Positions 8,405 through 19,854 are shown, counted from the first letter of the stretch. The stretch: 64,000 nucleotides of DNA from DASRSS01 sp963799045 (GCA_963799045.1 CAWCVN010000001.1:868001-932000), one strand, 5' to 3'. The notes: generated by a model not told the origin, from the sequence alone. Numbers and translations are program-made.

Positions 8405-9007
8405 GGCCGGGCCCCGTCGGACTGGTCGACGCCGGGCGCGCTCTGCTGCAGGTGGTACGCGATCGAGTAGCCGAGACCCTGGTCCTGTGCCTCGTTGCCC
8501 GCCCCCGCGGACAGGCCGAGTTGGAACCGCACGCACACGCCGGAGCCGGGTGTGAGCCTGCCGAGTTCGATGCCGGCGGCCGACGGCATCGCCGTGGTGT
8601 GCGCGAAGCCGGAGGTCGGCGCGCACTGTGTCCCGTTCCAGCCCAGCTGGTCCTGGGGCAGCGGATCGGTATAGCTCACCAGCAGGGTCTGGTCCGCGGC
8701 GGCCGGCGAGGCTCCCGGCCCGGTCACGGTGAGGCTCAGCGCTGCGGCGGGCACGCCGGCCATGTCGGCGGTGACGACCTCGTCGACGCTGCTCTGCTGG
8801 CCGGGGTTCAGCTGGCCCACCTGCAGGTCGACCGGCTCGGTGGAGCCGTTGATGCGCAGTACGAGATGGCCGGCGCCGATCCAGTTGCCCGACACGTCGC
8901 CACCGGTCGAGGACGCCGCGAGCGCGGCCGCCCCGGCCGCCAGGGCCAGGCCCACGATGCCGGCGGCGAAGCCCGCCGTCCTGGTGCGGTTGATACGGCC
9001 CCCTCAC
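8401..9007 (-). CDS. Secreted TasA-like protein, first gene of the fibre-type cluster
   Basis: About 200 residues. The best start is the GTG at 9007; one extra G in the GGGGG run at 9000-9004 breaks the frame, and without it the protein opens MRGRINRTRTAGFAAGIVG, a basic head plus hydrophobic helix. An unbroken but shorter alternative starts at 8955. The mature part shows VDLQVGQLNPGQQSS and ALSLTVTGPGASP, strand patterns like those of TasA/camelysin proteins, and two cysteines (CAPTSG, SGVCVRF). There is no C-terminal anchor. It is transcribed first, followed by the LAATG protein with a GTGA overlap. Function unrecognised beyond the family resemblance. Confidence 0.65.
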
Positions 9008-9189
9008 CGCGACCGACCCGCTCCCGGGCAGGGAGCAGTGAGCAGGCGCGCGCCCGCTCCCGTCCGAGACTGCCGCAAGTGATCATGGCTCGCACCGTCA
9101 AAATTGACGATCCGGGCGTGCGGACTGTCAGGCCAAGAGTCAGGCCGAAGCCCGACCGGCGATCACCATTTCTCTTTACATCCTCACTG

Positions 9190-11168
9190 TTACGCCAGCT
9201 GGTACGGATCGAGGACGATCCGGACCGCGTCCGGGGCCTTGCGGGCCGAGCGCGCCGCGGCCGCCGCCTTGAGGGCGGTCGCGAGCGGGGCCCCCTCCGC
9301 CCGTGGCACCCGCAACAGCGCGCGCTCGGCGTCGGCCGCCGCCGGCGTGGTGCCGAGCAGCTGCGTGTGCGCCGGCAGCGTCGCGGCGTCGAGCAGCTCG
9401 TGGACGGCGTCGCTGCGGGCCGCTCACCGCCGCCATCCGGGCGTGCGGCGCGAAGCGCAGCTCGGCACGCTCGCCCAGTTCGCGCGCCGCGGCGCCGGCC
9501 GGGTCCCAGCGCACCAGCGCCTGGACGACCGCGACCGAGGCGTCCGCCCCGACGACCACCCGCCCGCCCGCTGTGACGAGGGCCGCGGCGTTCATCCAGC
9601 GCCGCAGCGTCTCCTCGGCGGCACGCAGGTCCGGCCGCGACAGCAGGGCCCAGCCGTCGAGTAGCAGCGCGGCACCGTATCCCGCGCCGCCGTCGGCGTC
9701 GGCGACCACCGGCTCCGCGCCCGGGGTAGCGATCACCAGCGCCGGGCCGGGCTCGACCGAGGCCAGCACCTGGCTGCCTCCGCTGCTGCGCACCGTCGCT
9801 CCCGGGAAGGCGCGCCCCAACTCCTCGGCCGTGCGCCCCGCACCCACGACGACGGCGCGCATCCGCCGCGCGCCGCAGGTCGGACAGGTCCAGTCGCCGG
9901 CCGGCCGGCCGCACCAGCGGCAGGTGGGCACGGTGTCCGGGCCGGCGGCCCCGAGCGGCCCGGCGCAGGTGGCGCACCGGGCCGGGGTGCGGTCGCGTAT
10001 GCAGGCCAGCGACGGCACATAGCCCCGCCGCGGGACCTGGACCAGCACCGGCCGGCCCGCGGCCAGCGACTCGCGGGCGGTGCGCCAGGCCAGCGACGGC
10101 AGCCGCGCGGCGGCCGCTGCGGGGTCGCGGGCGAGCTCGACGTCCTCACCGACCGCTCCGACCCGCGGCGCCACGGCGCGGATCTGCTCGCGCTCGCCGA
10201 CGATCTCGTGCGCCCAGCCGGACTCCACGAGCAGCTGCGCCTCGGCCGTGCGGGCGAAGCCACCGAGCAGCAGCGGGGCGCCGGTCTGCGCCGAGCGCAG
10301 CACGAGGACGTCGCGGGTGTGGGCGTAGGGCGCCCGGGGTTCGTCGTAGAGGTCGTCACCGTCGTCCCAGATCGCGAGCAGCCCCACGTCGGCCACGGGC
10401 GCGTAGGCCGCGGCCCGGGTGCCGATGACCGCCCGCACGGCGCCGCGCCGCACCGCCAGCCAGCGCCGGTAGCGCTCGGCCGGTCCCAGCTCGGCGGCCA
10501 GGGCCACGTGCCGCCCGGCCCCCAGAACGGAGCTGAAGGCGACATCGAGACGTGCCAGGTCGCGGGCGTCCGGGACGACGACGACCACCCCGCGCCCGGC
10601 CGCGAGCGTCGCCTGCGCGGCCTCGGCCAGCCGCCGCGGCCAGTCCTCGCCCGGCCAGGCCGACCACACCGCCCGCGCGGCGCGCCCGGTGGTGACCGCG
10701 TGCAGGAACGCCGCGCCGGCGCGGTAGCGCGCGAAGCCGGTGGCGCCCGGCGACGGGGGCGGCTCGGCTGCCGCCGAGGGCTCGGCCTCGGCCGCCGCGT
10801 GGCGGGCCGGCACGCCCAGCCGCAGCACATCGACGAAGTTGCCCGCCCACCGGTCTGCCACGGCCCGGAACAGCCTGGTCGTCTCGGGCGTGAGCACCGG
10901 CTCACCCACGGCGCGTTCGACATAGGCCAGCCGCCCGGCGTGCTCGGACTCGTCGACGCGTTCGAGCACGAATGCATCGACCAGGCGCCCGGCGAAGCGG
11001 ACCCGTACCCGCGAGCCCGCGCGCACCTCGCCGTCGAGACTGCTCGGTGACGAGGTAGTCGAACGGCCGGTCCAGGTGCGCCAGCGGCACATCGACCATC
11101 AGCCGCGCCACCGCCGCGGCCGGCGCCGGCTCGCGCCCCGTCTTCGGGGTCTTCCGCCGCGCCGTCAC
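9190..11168 (-). CDS. priA: Primosomal protein N' (PriA), actinobacterial type (two frame breaks)
   Basis: Replication restart protein. The N-terminal DNA-binding domain is seen (VDVPLAHLDRPFDYLVTE), then a helicase-like core without a Walker A lysine, as is usual for actinobacterial PriA, which is thought to be helicase-inactive. The zinc-binding insert shows paired cysteines (CATCAGPLG, CRWCGRPAG, CPTCGARR). The C-terminus ends RKAPDAVRIVLDPYQLA. The frame breaks near 11043 (extra C; GEVRAGSRVRVRFAG continues) and near 9417 (extra C; SDAVHELLDAATLP continues). Joined length is about 658 residues, normal for the family. Position between metK and def/fmt is canonical, though a cyclase gene and the secreted-protein block have been inserted on either side. 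Confidence 0.88.
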
Positions 11169-11284
11169 AGCGATGTCCTACCAGCCCGCGGCGACGGTCC
11201 GCGCACCGCTACCTCCACCGGAGGGACGCACACTCGTCGGCCGGGACCGCTCAGCACTTCGCCGGCCCGGCCGATTCCTATCTC

Positions 11285-13077
11285 GTGACTAGCGACGTCA
11301 CCCACCAGCCCGGCGCGGCGCCTGCAGGCACGCTGCCGGACTCCGCTGTGCTGTTGGCCGCAGGCCTGAGCCAACAGCCGGTGACGCCTGACCAGCGCGT
11401 CGCGCTCGCCGCGCGGATGCTGGAGCGCTTCCCGAACGCGGACGTCTCGGCGATCGACGACCGCGGCCGCTTCGTGGCGATGCCGGCACACGTTCCCCTC
11501 AACGGGCAGCAGCTGGTCGCCGGGCACGAGACCGCGCTCGAGCTGGTCGAGCCGCAGCACATCCCCGGCGTCATCGACGCGTGGAAGGACGCCACGACCA
11601 ACGGCATCGGCGCGGCGCGGGCTGACCTGCTCGGACAGCCCGGATCCGAGTTCGAGCTGTGCTTCGTGGACACCCGCGAGCAGTACGGGGTGCTGCTCGG
11701 CTTCTTCCTCACCGCCGACGGCGGCGCGCTGCCGAGCAGCCGCGGCGCGGACGACCAGCTGCGGCCGCGGCTGGCCATCGTGCGCAAGAGCGCGCTGGCG
11801 GAGTTCGTCGAGGTCGACGAGGCGTTCAGCGTCCTGCTCGGCTACTCGCCGCAGGACATCATCGGGGTACGGAACCTCGAGCTGGTCCACCCGGACCAGC
11901 AACAGCAGGCCATCGCCAACTGGGTCGACATGCTCGGCCGCGGCGGGTCGGTCCAGCGGGTTCGGTTGCGTCACCGGCACGCGGACGGGCACTGGATCTG
12001 GTTCGAGGTCACCAACCACAACCGGCTCGACGACCCGGCCGAACGCTGCGTCGTCGCAGAGATGATCGACATATCCGACGAGATGGCCGCGCACGAGAGC
12101 CTGCGCGCCAGCCAGCAGCTGCTCGCCCGCCTGACCGACGCTCTGCCGGTCGGCGTCGTCCAGCTCGACACCGAGCGGCGGGTCGTGTACACCAACGCGG
12201 CGGCCGGCACCATCCTCGGCATCCAGGACGCCCAGACCCTCGACGACGTCGTCGGCGCCGTCCACGCGGACGACCGCTTCGAACTCGCGAGCGCCTGCCG
12301 TGCCGTGCTCGGCAGCGCCGCCGACGTAGGGCTCGAGGTGGGCATCGCGCACCCGGGTCGCGGCCAGCTGCGGTGCCGGCTCACGCTCCGGCCACTCACG
12401 AGCGCCAGCGACATCACCGGCGCCATCGTGTGCATCGACGACGTCACCGAGCCGGCCCGCCTTCGCGCCCAGCTGGAGTTCCGCGCCGCCTACGACGAAC
12501 TCACCGGCTGCTTGAGCCGGGCCGCGCTGCTCAACGACCTCGAATCCGCCCTCGACGAGGCCCGCCGGCAACCCGGCGGCGGGACCGCGGTCGTGTACAT
12601 CGACCTCGACGGGTTCAAGTCGGTCAACGACACCCGCGGTCACGCCGCCGGCGACGCGCTGCTGAGCGAGATCGGGCGGAGCCTGAAGCGATCGGCGCGG
12701 CGCGGAGACGTCGTCGGACGGGTGGGCGGCGACGAGTTCCTCGTCATCTGCCGGCAGGTCGAATCGAGCGAGACCGCGCTGGCGATCGGGCAGCGGCTGG
12801 CGGACGGGCTGGCCGCCCGGATCAAGCCACAGCCCGGGTACGGCGCGGTGGCCAGCGTCGGCGTCGCGTGGGCGCCGGTGAGCGCCACCCGCACCGCCGA
12901 CCAACTCGTCGCATCCGCCGACCGGGCGATGTACGAATCCAAGCGGGAAGGCCGCGGCCGACCCGTGCTGGACTCCGGCGCCCCGCCGACCCCGCGTCGG
13001 CGGCCCCGACGGTCTCGCGTGGCCGCCTGCCCGGTCGACGAGGTGCCCGCCGCCGGCCCGAGCGCGAGCGCCGGCCC

Positions 13078-13081
<4 letters not shown>
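11285..13081 (+). CDS. Diguanylate cyclase with two PAS domains (PAS-PAS-GGDEF)
   Basis: Makes the second messenger cyclic di-GMP from two GTP. The 598-residue soluble protein has an unassigned N-terminal region (1-155), a PAS domain at about 160-265 (FSVLLGYSPQDIIG; ending VAEMIDISDEMAAHESL), a second PAS at about 275-390 and a GGDEF domain at about 400-560. The active-site motif RVGGDEFLVI is intact, and five residues before it RRGD forms an RxxD inhibitory site, so product feedback is expected. There is no EAL or HD-GYP domain and no membrane helix, so the signal is intracellular. It is the only plus-strand gene between priA and metK, and its stop overlaps the metK stop tail to tail by four bases. 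Confidence 0.9.
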
Positions 13082-14280
<1,199 letters not shown>

Positions 14281-14372
14281 TAGCACTCCGTACGTTGAAT
14301 GGTCGACGGTCCCAAGAAGTCTATCGGCGCCCCGGATTTCGCGCGCTCCGGGTGATTTCGAGTCAACGAAGG

Positions 14373-15710
14373 CTAAACATCGACCGGGGCCAGCCGGGCG
14401 GCGATCGCGTCGCACAGCACCGCGGCCAGCACGGCTTTCGGACCCAGCGGGACCTCGCGTCGGCTGCCGTCGGCGCCGAGGACGATCCCGGCGTTGTCGG
14501 GCTGCCCGAACGCCTTCCCGTCCCCCACCGCGTTGACGACGAGCAGGTCGCAGCCTTTGCGGGCGAGCTTGGCGCGGCCGTGGTCGAGCACGCTGCCCCG
14601 GTCGTCGCCGGTCTCGGCGGCGAAGCCCACCACGACCTGGCCGGCGGGGCGCGCCGCCACCAGTTCGGCGAGCACGTCCGGGTTCTCGGCGAGGGTGACC
14701 GGCTCCGGGGCCGCACCGGACTTCTTGATCTTGTGCTCGGCCTGTCGGTCCGGTCGGAAATCGGCGACCGCCGCGGCCATGACGACGGCGTCGGCGTCGC
14801 GGGCGGCTTTCAACGTCGCCCCACGCAGGTCCGCGGCCGAGCCCACCGCCACGACCTCGGCACCGGCCGGGTCCGGCAAGTCGACGTTGGCGGCCACGAG
14901 CGTCACCCGGGCGCCGCGGGCCGCCGCGACCGCCGCCACCGCGTAGCCCTGCCTGCCCGAGGAGCGGTTGCCCAGGAAGCGCACCGGGTCCAGCGGCTCG
15001 CGGGTGCCTCCGGCGGTGACGACCACATGTCGGCCGACGAGGTCACGGGGAAGCGCGTCGGCCCGCTGCAACAGCAGCTCGGCCAGACAGGCGATCTCGG
15101 CCGGCTCGGGTAGCCGGCCCTTGCCCGTGTCGGCACCGGTCAACCGGCCGGTGGCCGGGTCGACCACGACACAGCCGCGGCGGCGCAGCGTGGCGACGTT
15201 GTCGACGGTTGCCGGGTGCTCCCACATCTCGGTGTGCATGGCCGGTGCGAACAGCACCGGGCAGCGGGCGGTGAGCAGCGTGTTCGTCAGCAGATCATCG
15301 GCCAGGCCGTGGGCGGCCTTGGCGAGCAGGTCCGCGGTGGCGGGCGCGACGAGGACGAGCTCGGCCGCACGGCCGAGCTGCACGTGCGGGACCTCCGCCG
15401 CGTCGCTCCACACGTCGGCCGCCACCGGATGGTGCGACAGCGCCGCCCAGGTGGGGGCGCCCACGAACTTCAGCGCCGACTCGGTCGGCACCACCGTGAC
15501 GTCATGGCCCGCCTCGACGAGCTTGCGCAGCAGATCGGCCACCTTGTACGCGGCAATTCCCCCACCCACGCCGAGCACAATCCGCGCGAGGCGGTCCTTC
15601 GACCGTCCCTCCGGGACGGATCGCGCGGACCGCTCCGCAAGCTCGCTTCGCTCGCGCGGGCGCGGGCGCGGGCTCTTCGCGCGAGCGCTCATCGCGTCGT
15701 GGTCACCCAT
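14373..15710 (-). CDS. coaBC: Bifunctional phosphopantothenoylcysteine decarboxylase/synthetase
   Basis: Two steps of coenzyme A synthesis. The N-terminal CoaC flavoprotein domain (RIVLGVGGGIAAYKVADLLR, FAPAMHTEMWEHPATVDN) is followed by the CoaB synthetase domain (VTAGGTREPLDPVRFLGNRS; NENPDV-like region AENPDVLAELV). Family members usually begin within about ten residues of IVLGVGGG, but here the frame is open for 42 more residues, rich in Arg, Ser and Glu, and their DNA is a run of short palindromes. The ATGs at 15710 and 15692 are the only clear starts. The leader may be real or translated repeat DNA. It follows rpoZ on the same strand. Confidence 0.93.
   Translation of the reverse strand: MGDHDAMSARAKSPRPRPRERSELAERSARSVPEGRSKDRLARIVLGVGGGIAAYKVADLLRKLVEAGHDVTVVPTESALKFVGAPTWAALSHHPVAADVWSDAAEVPHVQLGRAAELVLVAPATADLLAKAAHGLADDLLTNTLLTARCPVLFAPAMHTEMWEHPATVDNVATLRRRGCVVVDPATGRLTGADTGKGRLPEPAEIACLAELLLQRADALPRDLVGRHVVVTAGGTREPLDPVRFLGNRSSGRQGYAVAAVAAARGARVTLVAANVDLPDPAGAEVVAVGSAADLRGATLKAARDADAVVMAAAVADFRPDRQAEHKIKKSGAAPEPVTLAENPDVLAELVAARPAGQVVVGFAAETGDDRGSVLDHGRAKLARKGCDLLVVNAVGDGKAFGQPDNAGIVLGADGSRREVPLGPKAVLAAVLCDAIAARLAPVDV
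15680..15698. repeat. 19-bp sequence shared with 39635-39653
   Basis: CGCGAGCGCTCATCGCGTC occurs here, at the start of coaBC, and again identically between aroK and aroC (39635-39653). In both places TCACCC follows a few bases on. The surrounding DNA contains more short palindromes such as the 7-bp TCGCTGC/GCAGCGA hairpin at 15713-15729. It looks like a small dispersed repeat rather than a regulatory site. Origin unknown. Confidence 0.5.
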
Positions 15711-15749
15711 CTCGCTGCTCCGCAGCGACTGACGCCCGCTTCGCGGTCG

Positions 15750-16010
15750 TCAGCCTTCGGCGGGCTTGAACTCGATGAGATCGGAGTTCACTTCCCGCAG
15801 CGCGATGGACAGCGGCTTCTCCTGCGGCGCGGTCTCGACCAGCGGGCCGACGTACTCGAGCAGCCCCTCACCCAGCTGGCTGTAGTAGGCGTTGATCTGC
15901 CGGGCGCGCTTGGCAGCGATGATGACCAGCGCGTACTTCGACTGGGTGCGCTCCAGCAGCTCGTCGATCGGCGGGTTGGTGATGCCTTCGGGCGCGGTGA
16001 TAGCAGACAA
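15750..16010 (-). CDS. rpoZ: RNA polymerase omega subunit
   Basis: Small subunit that helps assemble RNA polymerase. Its 86 residues match actinobacterial omega: GITNPPIDELLERTQSKYAL followed by VIIAAKRARQINAYYSQLGE, and a C-terminus with VNSDLIEFKPAEG. Start ATG at 16010 lies 42 bases after the gmk stop, and coaBC follows. The gmk-rpoZ-coaBC-metK order is standard in the phylum. Confidence 0.96.
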   Translation of the reverse strand: MSAITAPEGITNPPIDELLERTQSKYALVIIAAKRARQINAYYSQLGEGLLEYVGPLVETAPQEKPLSIALREVNSDLIEFKPAEG

Positions 16011-16052
16011 GTTTCGGCTCTCTGATCGGTTGGACTTCGGCCGGACCGCATA

Positions 16053-16632
16053 TCACGAACAGGCGGCCTCGATCAATGCTACCAACTCGGCCGCCGCGCG
16101 GCCGACGTCGTCGTTGACCACGACCGCGTCGAACTCCGCTGCGGCGGCCCGTTCGATCCGTGCCCGCTCCAGCCGCGCCGCCACGACGTCCGGCGCCTCG
16201 GTGCCGCGCCCGGTCAGGCGCCGCTCCAGTTCGGCCCAGCTCGGCGTGTCCAGGAACACCAGCAGCGCCTGGGGCATGCGTTCGCGAATCTGCCGGGCGC
16301 CCTGCAGTTCGATCTCGAGCAGCGCCGGCACCCCGGCGGCGAGGTGCTGCTCGACCGCGCCGCGGGGGGTGCCGTAGCAGTTGCCCGCGAACTCGGCGTG
16401 TTCGAGCAGCTCGTCGGCATCGATCATGCGGTCGAACTCGTCACGGGTCACGAAGTGGTACTCGACGCCCTCACGTTCGCCGGTCCGCCGCGGCCGGGTC
16501 GTGCAGGACACCGACACCCAGATCTGCGGGTACAGCTCGACGGACCTCGGCCACGACCGTGCCCTTGCCGACGCCCGAGGGACCGGAGAGCACGGTGAGT
16601 ACGGCCTTGCCGTCCGGGCCTGTCGCTCTCAT
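16053..16632 (-). CDS. gmk: Guanylate kinase (one frame break)
   Basis: Phosphorylates GMP to GDP. The P-loop is in VLSGPSGVGKGTVVAEV near the N-terminus. After it the frame shifts near 16535; deleting one G restores EVRRLYPQIWVSVSCTTR, which runs into RPRRTGEREGVEYHFVTRDE, the GMP-binding region. The rest (AEFAGNCYGTPRGAVEQHL; LLEIELQGARQIRE) is unbroken, and the joined protein is about 192 residues, normal for the family. ATG at 16632 is preferred; the frame is open a little further upstream. The nucleoid gene mihF, normally just upstream of gmk, is absent. Confidence 0.9.
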
Positions 16633-16803
16633 AGGGTTGCAACCTAGCTGCCGACCCGTGAACATCAGCACACCGGTGTCCCCGGTTTCCGCGCCCTGGT
16701 CTACATTCGTGCGGGATGGGCATGGGTGTTCCATGATCACCCGCGCCTGGCTTGGGCACCGGTGCCTGACTGGATGATCAATCGCATCGTCGTGCACCGC
16801 TTG

Positions 16804-16831
16804 GCGGCGGGCTCGGGTCCGAGCCCGCCGC
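16804..16831 (+). other. Perfect 12-bp hairpin in the pntA leader
   Basis: GCGGCGGGCTCG (16804-16815) pairs fully with CGAGCCCGCCGC (16820-16831) around a 4-base loop, 32 bases ahead of the pntA start. It lies between the divergent gmk and pntA genes. There is no T run after it on either strand, so it is not a typical intrinsic terminator. It could fold in the pntA mRNA leader. The rest of this 231-base gap shows no gene. Confidence 0.55.
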
Positions 16832-16863
16832 TGTGACGCACGGCGGCAGGATGGGAGTGGGTC

Positions 16864-18396
16864 TTGCTCATCGGAGTCGTCCGCGAGAGCCAATCCGGGG
16901 AGACGCGCGTCGCTGCGACTCCGGCCACGGTCAAGCAGCTGTGTTCGCTGGGCTATGACGTGGTCATCGAGTCCGGCGCAGGAGCGAAGTCGAGCTTCAC
17001 CGACGACGCCTTCCGGGAGGCAGGCGCCCGCGTCGAGACCGCGGACCAGGCCTGGGGCGCGGACATCGTCTTCCACGTCAACGCACCGTCGACCGAGGAG
17101 ATCGGCCGGCTGGCCGAGGGCGCAACCGTAATCAGCCTGCTCAGCCCGGCGCTGAACCCGGACCTGGTCGAAGAGCTCGCGCGGCACCCCATCACCGCAC
17201 TGGCGATGGACGCGGTGCCGCGCATCTCGCGTGCCCAGTCCATGGACGTGCTCAGTTCGATGGCGAACATCGCCGGCTACCGGGCGGTCGTCGAGGCGGC
17301 GCACGTGTTCGGCCGCTTCTTCACCGGGCAGGTCACGGCCGCGGGCAAGGTGCCGCCGGCCAAGGTGCTGGTCGCCGGCGCCGGCGTCGCCGGGCTGGCC
17401 GCGATCGGCGCCGCCCGCAGCCTCGGGGCCATCGTGTACGCCACCGACCCGCGACCGGAGGTCGCCGACCAGGTGCGCTCGCTGGGCGGCGAGTACCTGT
17501 CGGTCGAAAGCGCGGAGGCCGAGGTCAGCTCGACCGGCTACGCGAAGGAGATGTCCGAGGACTACAACACCCGGGCGGCGCAGCTGTACGCCGAGCAGGC
17601 CAAGGACGTCGACATCGTCATCACCACCGCCCTGATCCCCGGGAAGCCGGCGCCACGCCTGATCACCGCCGAGATGGTGGCGACGATGAAGCCCGGCAGC
17701 GTGATCGTGGACATGGCTGCAGCGAACGGCGGCAACGTCGAGGGCACCCGCGCCGGGGAGATCGCGGTCACCGACAACGGCGTGACGATCATCGGCTACA
17801 CCGACCTCGCCGGCAGGCTGCCCGCGCAGGCCTCGCAGCTGTACGGCACCAACCTGGTGAATCTCATGAAGCTGCTGACGCCCGGCAAGGACGGTCAGCT
17901 CGTGCTGGACTTCGACGACGTCGTACAGCGCTCGATCACCGTCGTCCGCAACGGCGAGAAGACCTGGCCGCCGCCACCGGTGCAGGTCTCGGCGGCACCG
18001 CCGGCCAAGGCGGCCGCGCCACCGCCACCGAAGGAGGAGAAGCACAAGCTCACCGACACCACCCGGTACACGCTGATCGGGATCGCGGCCGTGGGGCTGT
18101 TCCTGCTGACTGCCTACTCCCCCACCGTGCTGCTGGAGCACTTCTTCGTGTTCGCGCTCGCGATCGTGATCGGCTACTACGTGATCGGGCACGTGCACCA
18201 CGCGCTGCACACCCCGTTGCTGTCCGTGACGAACGCGATCTCGGGAATCATCATCGTCGGGGCCCTCCTGCAGGTCGGCCACCACAACACGGTGATCACG
18301 ATCTTGTCGTTCGTCGCGATCCTCGTGGCAAGTGTCAACGTCTTCGGCGGCTTCACCGTGACCCGTCGCATGCTCGGCATGTTCTCGAAGGGCTGA
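16864..18396 (+). CDS. pntA: Proton-translocating NAD(P) transhydrogenase, alpha subunit
   Basis: Transfers hydride between NADH and NADP+ using the proton gradient, supplying NADPH. The 510-residue protein is the undivided form: an NAD-binding domain (MLIGVVRESQSGETRVAATP; nucleotide fold VLVAGAGVAGLAAIGAAR; RLPAQASQLYGTNLVNLMKL) at 1-370, a Pro/Ala/Lys linker (about 375-395), and four membrane helices at about 400-505. It starts at a TTG (16864) with GGGAG upstream. pntB follows after 6 bases. Reading frame is clean throughout. Confidence 0.95.
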   Translation: MLIGVVRESQSGETRVAATPATVKQLCSLGYDVVIESGAGAKSSFTDDAFREAGARVETADQAWGADIVFHVNAPSTEEIGRLAEGATVISLLSPALNPDLVEELARHPITALAMDAVPRISRAQSMDVLSSMANIAGYRAVVEAAHVFGRFFTGQVTAAGKVPPAKVLVAGAGVAGLAAIGAARSLGAIVYATDPRPEVADQVRSLGGEYLSVESAEAEVSSTGYAKEMSEDYNTRAAQLYAEQAKDVDIVITTALIPGKPAPRLITAEMVATMKPGSVIVDMAAANGGNVEGTRAGEIAVTDNGVTIIGYTDLAGRLPAQASQLYGTNLVNLMKLLTPGKDGQLVLDFDDVVQRSITVVRNGEKTWPPPPVQVSAAPPAKAAAPPPPKEEKHKLTDTTRYTLIGIAAVGLFLLTAYSPTVLLEHFFVFALAIVIGYYVIGHVHHALHTPLLSVTNAISGIIIVGALLQVGHHNTVITILSFVAILVASVNVFGGFTVTRRMLGMFSKG

Positions 18397-18402
18397 CGGC
18401 CG

Positions 18403-19827
18403 ATGATCACCGCTTCCACCGCCGCGCAGGCGGCGTACATCGTCGCTGCGATCTTGTTCATCTTGAGCCTCGCCGGGCTGTCCAAGCACGAGACCGCGAA
18501 GTCCGGTGTCGTCTACGGAATCGCCGGCATGGCGATCGCACTCGGCGCCACCATCGCCTACGCGATCACCGGCCCGTCGGAATGGCCCGCCGGACTCGCC
18601 GCGACCGGCATCGGGCTGATGTTCCTCGCGATGGCGATCGGCGCCGTGATCGGCGTGTTCAAGGCGTTGCGCGTCGAGATGACCGGCATGCCCGAGTTGA
18701 TCGCGATGCTGCACAGCTTCGTCGGCCTGGCCGCCGTGCTCGTCGGCTGGGACGGCTACTACGAGGTCGAGTCCAAAGGTGGTGTCGGGTACGCCGGGAA
18801 CCTGCTGCGCATCCACCACGCCGAGGTGTTCATCGGCGTGTTCATCGGCGCCGTCACCTTCACCGGATCGATCGTCGCGTACCTGAAGCTGGCCGCGAAG
18901 ATCAAGTCGAACCCGCTGATCCTGCCGGCGCACAACTGGCTGAACCTCGGCGCGCTCGCCGCGTTCGTCGGGCTCACCGTCGGCTTCGTGGTGAGCCCGA
19001 ATCTCGGGTTGCTCGTCGCGGTGACCGTCGTCGCGCTGGCCCTCGGCTGGCACCTGGTCGCCGCGATCGGCGGCGGCGACATGCCGGTGGTCATCTCCAT
19101 GCTCAACAGCTACTCGGGCTGGGCCGCGGCGGCCTCGGGCTTCCTGCTCAACAACAACCTGCTGATCGTGACCGGCGCGCTCGTCGGCTCCTCCGGTGCG
19201 TACCTGTCCTACATCATGTGCATCGGGATGAACCGCTCGTTCATCTCGGTCATCGCGGGCGGCTTCGGCAACGAGGGCGGCGTCGCCGACGCGACCGACT
19301 ACGGCGAGCACCGCGAGATCGACGCGGCCGGGGCGGCTGAGCTGCTCAAGGACGCCTCGTCGGTGATCATCACCCCCGGCTACGGCATGGCGGTCGCCCA
19401 GGCGCAGTACCCGGTCGCCGAACTGACCCGCAAGCTGCGCGAGATGGGTATCGAGGTCCGCTTCGGCATCCACCCGGTCGCCGGCCGCCTGCCCGGACAC
19501 ATGAACGTGCTCCTGGCCGAGGCGAAGGTGCCCTACGACATCGTCCTGGAGATGGACGAGATCAACGACGATTTCCCGCAGACCTCCGTCGTGCTCGTCA
19601 TCGGCGCCAACGACACGGTCAACCCCGCCGCGATCGAGGAGCCGGGCAGCCCGATCGCGGGCATGCCGGTGCTGCGGGTCTGGGAGGCGCAGCACGTCAT
19701 CGTGTTCAAGCGCTCGATGGCGACCGGCTACGCCGGCGTGCAGAACCCGCTGTTCTTCCGCGACAACACCCAGATGCTGTTCGGCGACGCCAAGCAACGA
19801 GTCGAGGACATCATCCGCGAGTTGTGA
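18403..19827 (+). CDS. pntB: Proton-translocating NAD(P) transhydrogenase, beta subunit
   Basis: Membrane and NADP(H)-binding half of the transhydrogenase. The first ~265 residues hold eight or nine hydrophobic helices (for example AAYIVAAILFILSLAGL and NSYSGWAAAASGFLLNNNLL). The C-terminal third is the NADP domain with the GYGMAVAQAQYPVAEL fingerprint, RFGIHPVAGRLPGHMNVLLA and VVLVIGANDTVNPAA. At 474 residues it has normal length. It ends 27 bases before the aldo/keto reductase gene, which may be in the same transcript. Confidence 0.96.
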   Translation: MITASTAAQAAYIVAAILFILSLAGLSKHETAKSGVVYGIAGMAIALGATIAYAITGPSEWPAGLAATGIGLMFLAMAIGAVIGVFKALRVEMTGMPELIAMLHSFVGLAAVLVGWDGYYEVESKGGVGYAGNLLRIHHAEVFIGVFIGAVTFTGSIVAYLKLAAKIKSNPLILPAHNWLNLGALAAFVGLTVGFVVSPNLGLLVAVTVVALALGWHLVAAIGGGDMPVVISMLNSYSGWAAAASGFLLNNNLLIVTGALVGSSGAYLSYIMCIGMNRSFISVIAGGFGNEGGVADATDYGEHREIDAAGAAELLKDASSVIITPGYGMAVAQAQYPVAELTRKLREMGIEVRFGIHPVAGRLPGHMNVLLAEAKVPYDIVLEMDEINDDFPQTSVVLVIGANDTVNPAAIEEPGSPIAGMPVLRVWEAQHVIVFKRSMATGYAGVQNPLFFRDNTQMLFGDAKQRVEDIIREL

Positions 19828-19854
19828 GGCTCGCTCGCTCGGTAGGGTCGGTTC

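Noticed and set aside
14281..14372. SAM riboswitch ahead of metK
   Set aside because: The gap is only 92 bases and shows no recognisable SAM-I, SAM-II or SAM-IV pattern, only a 6-bp stem.
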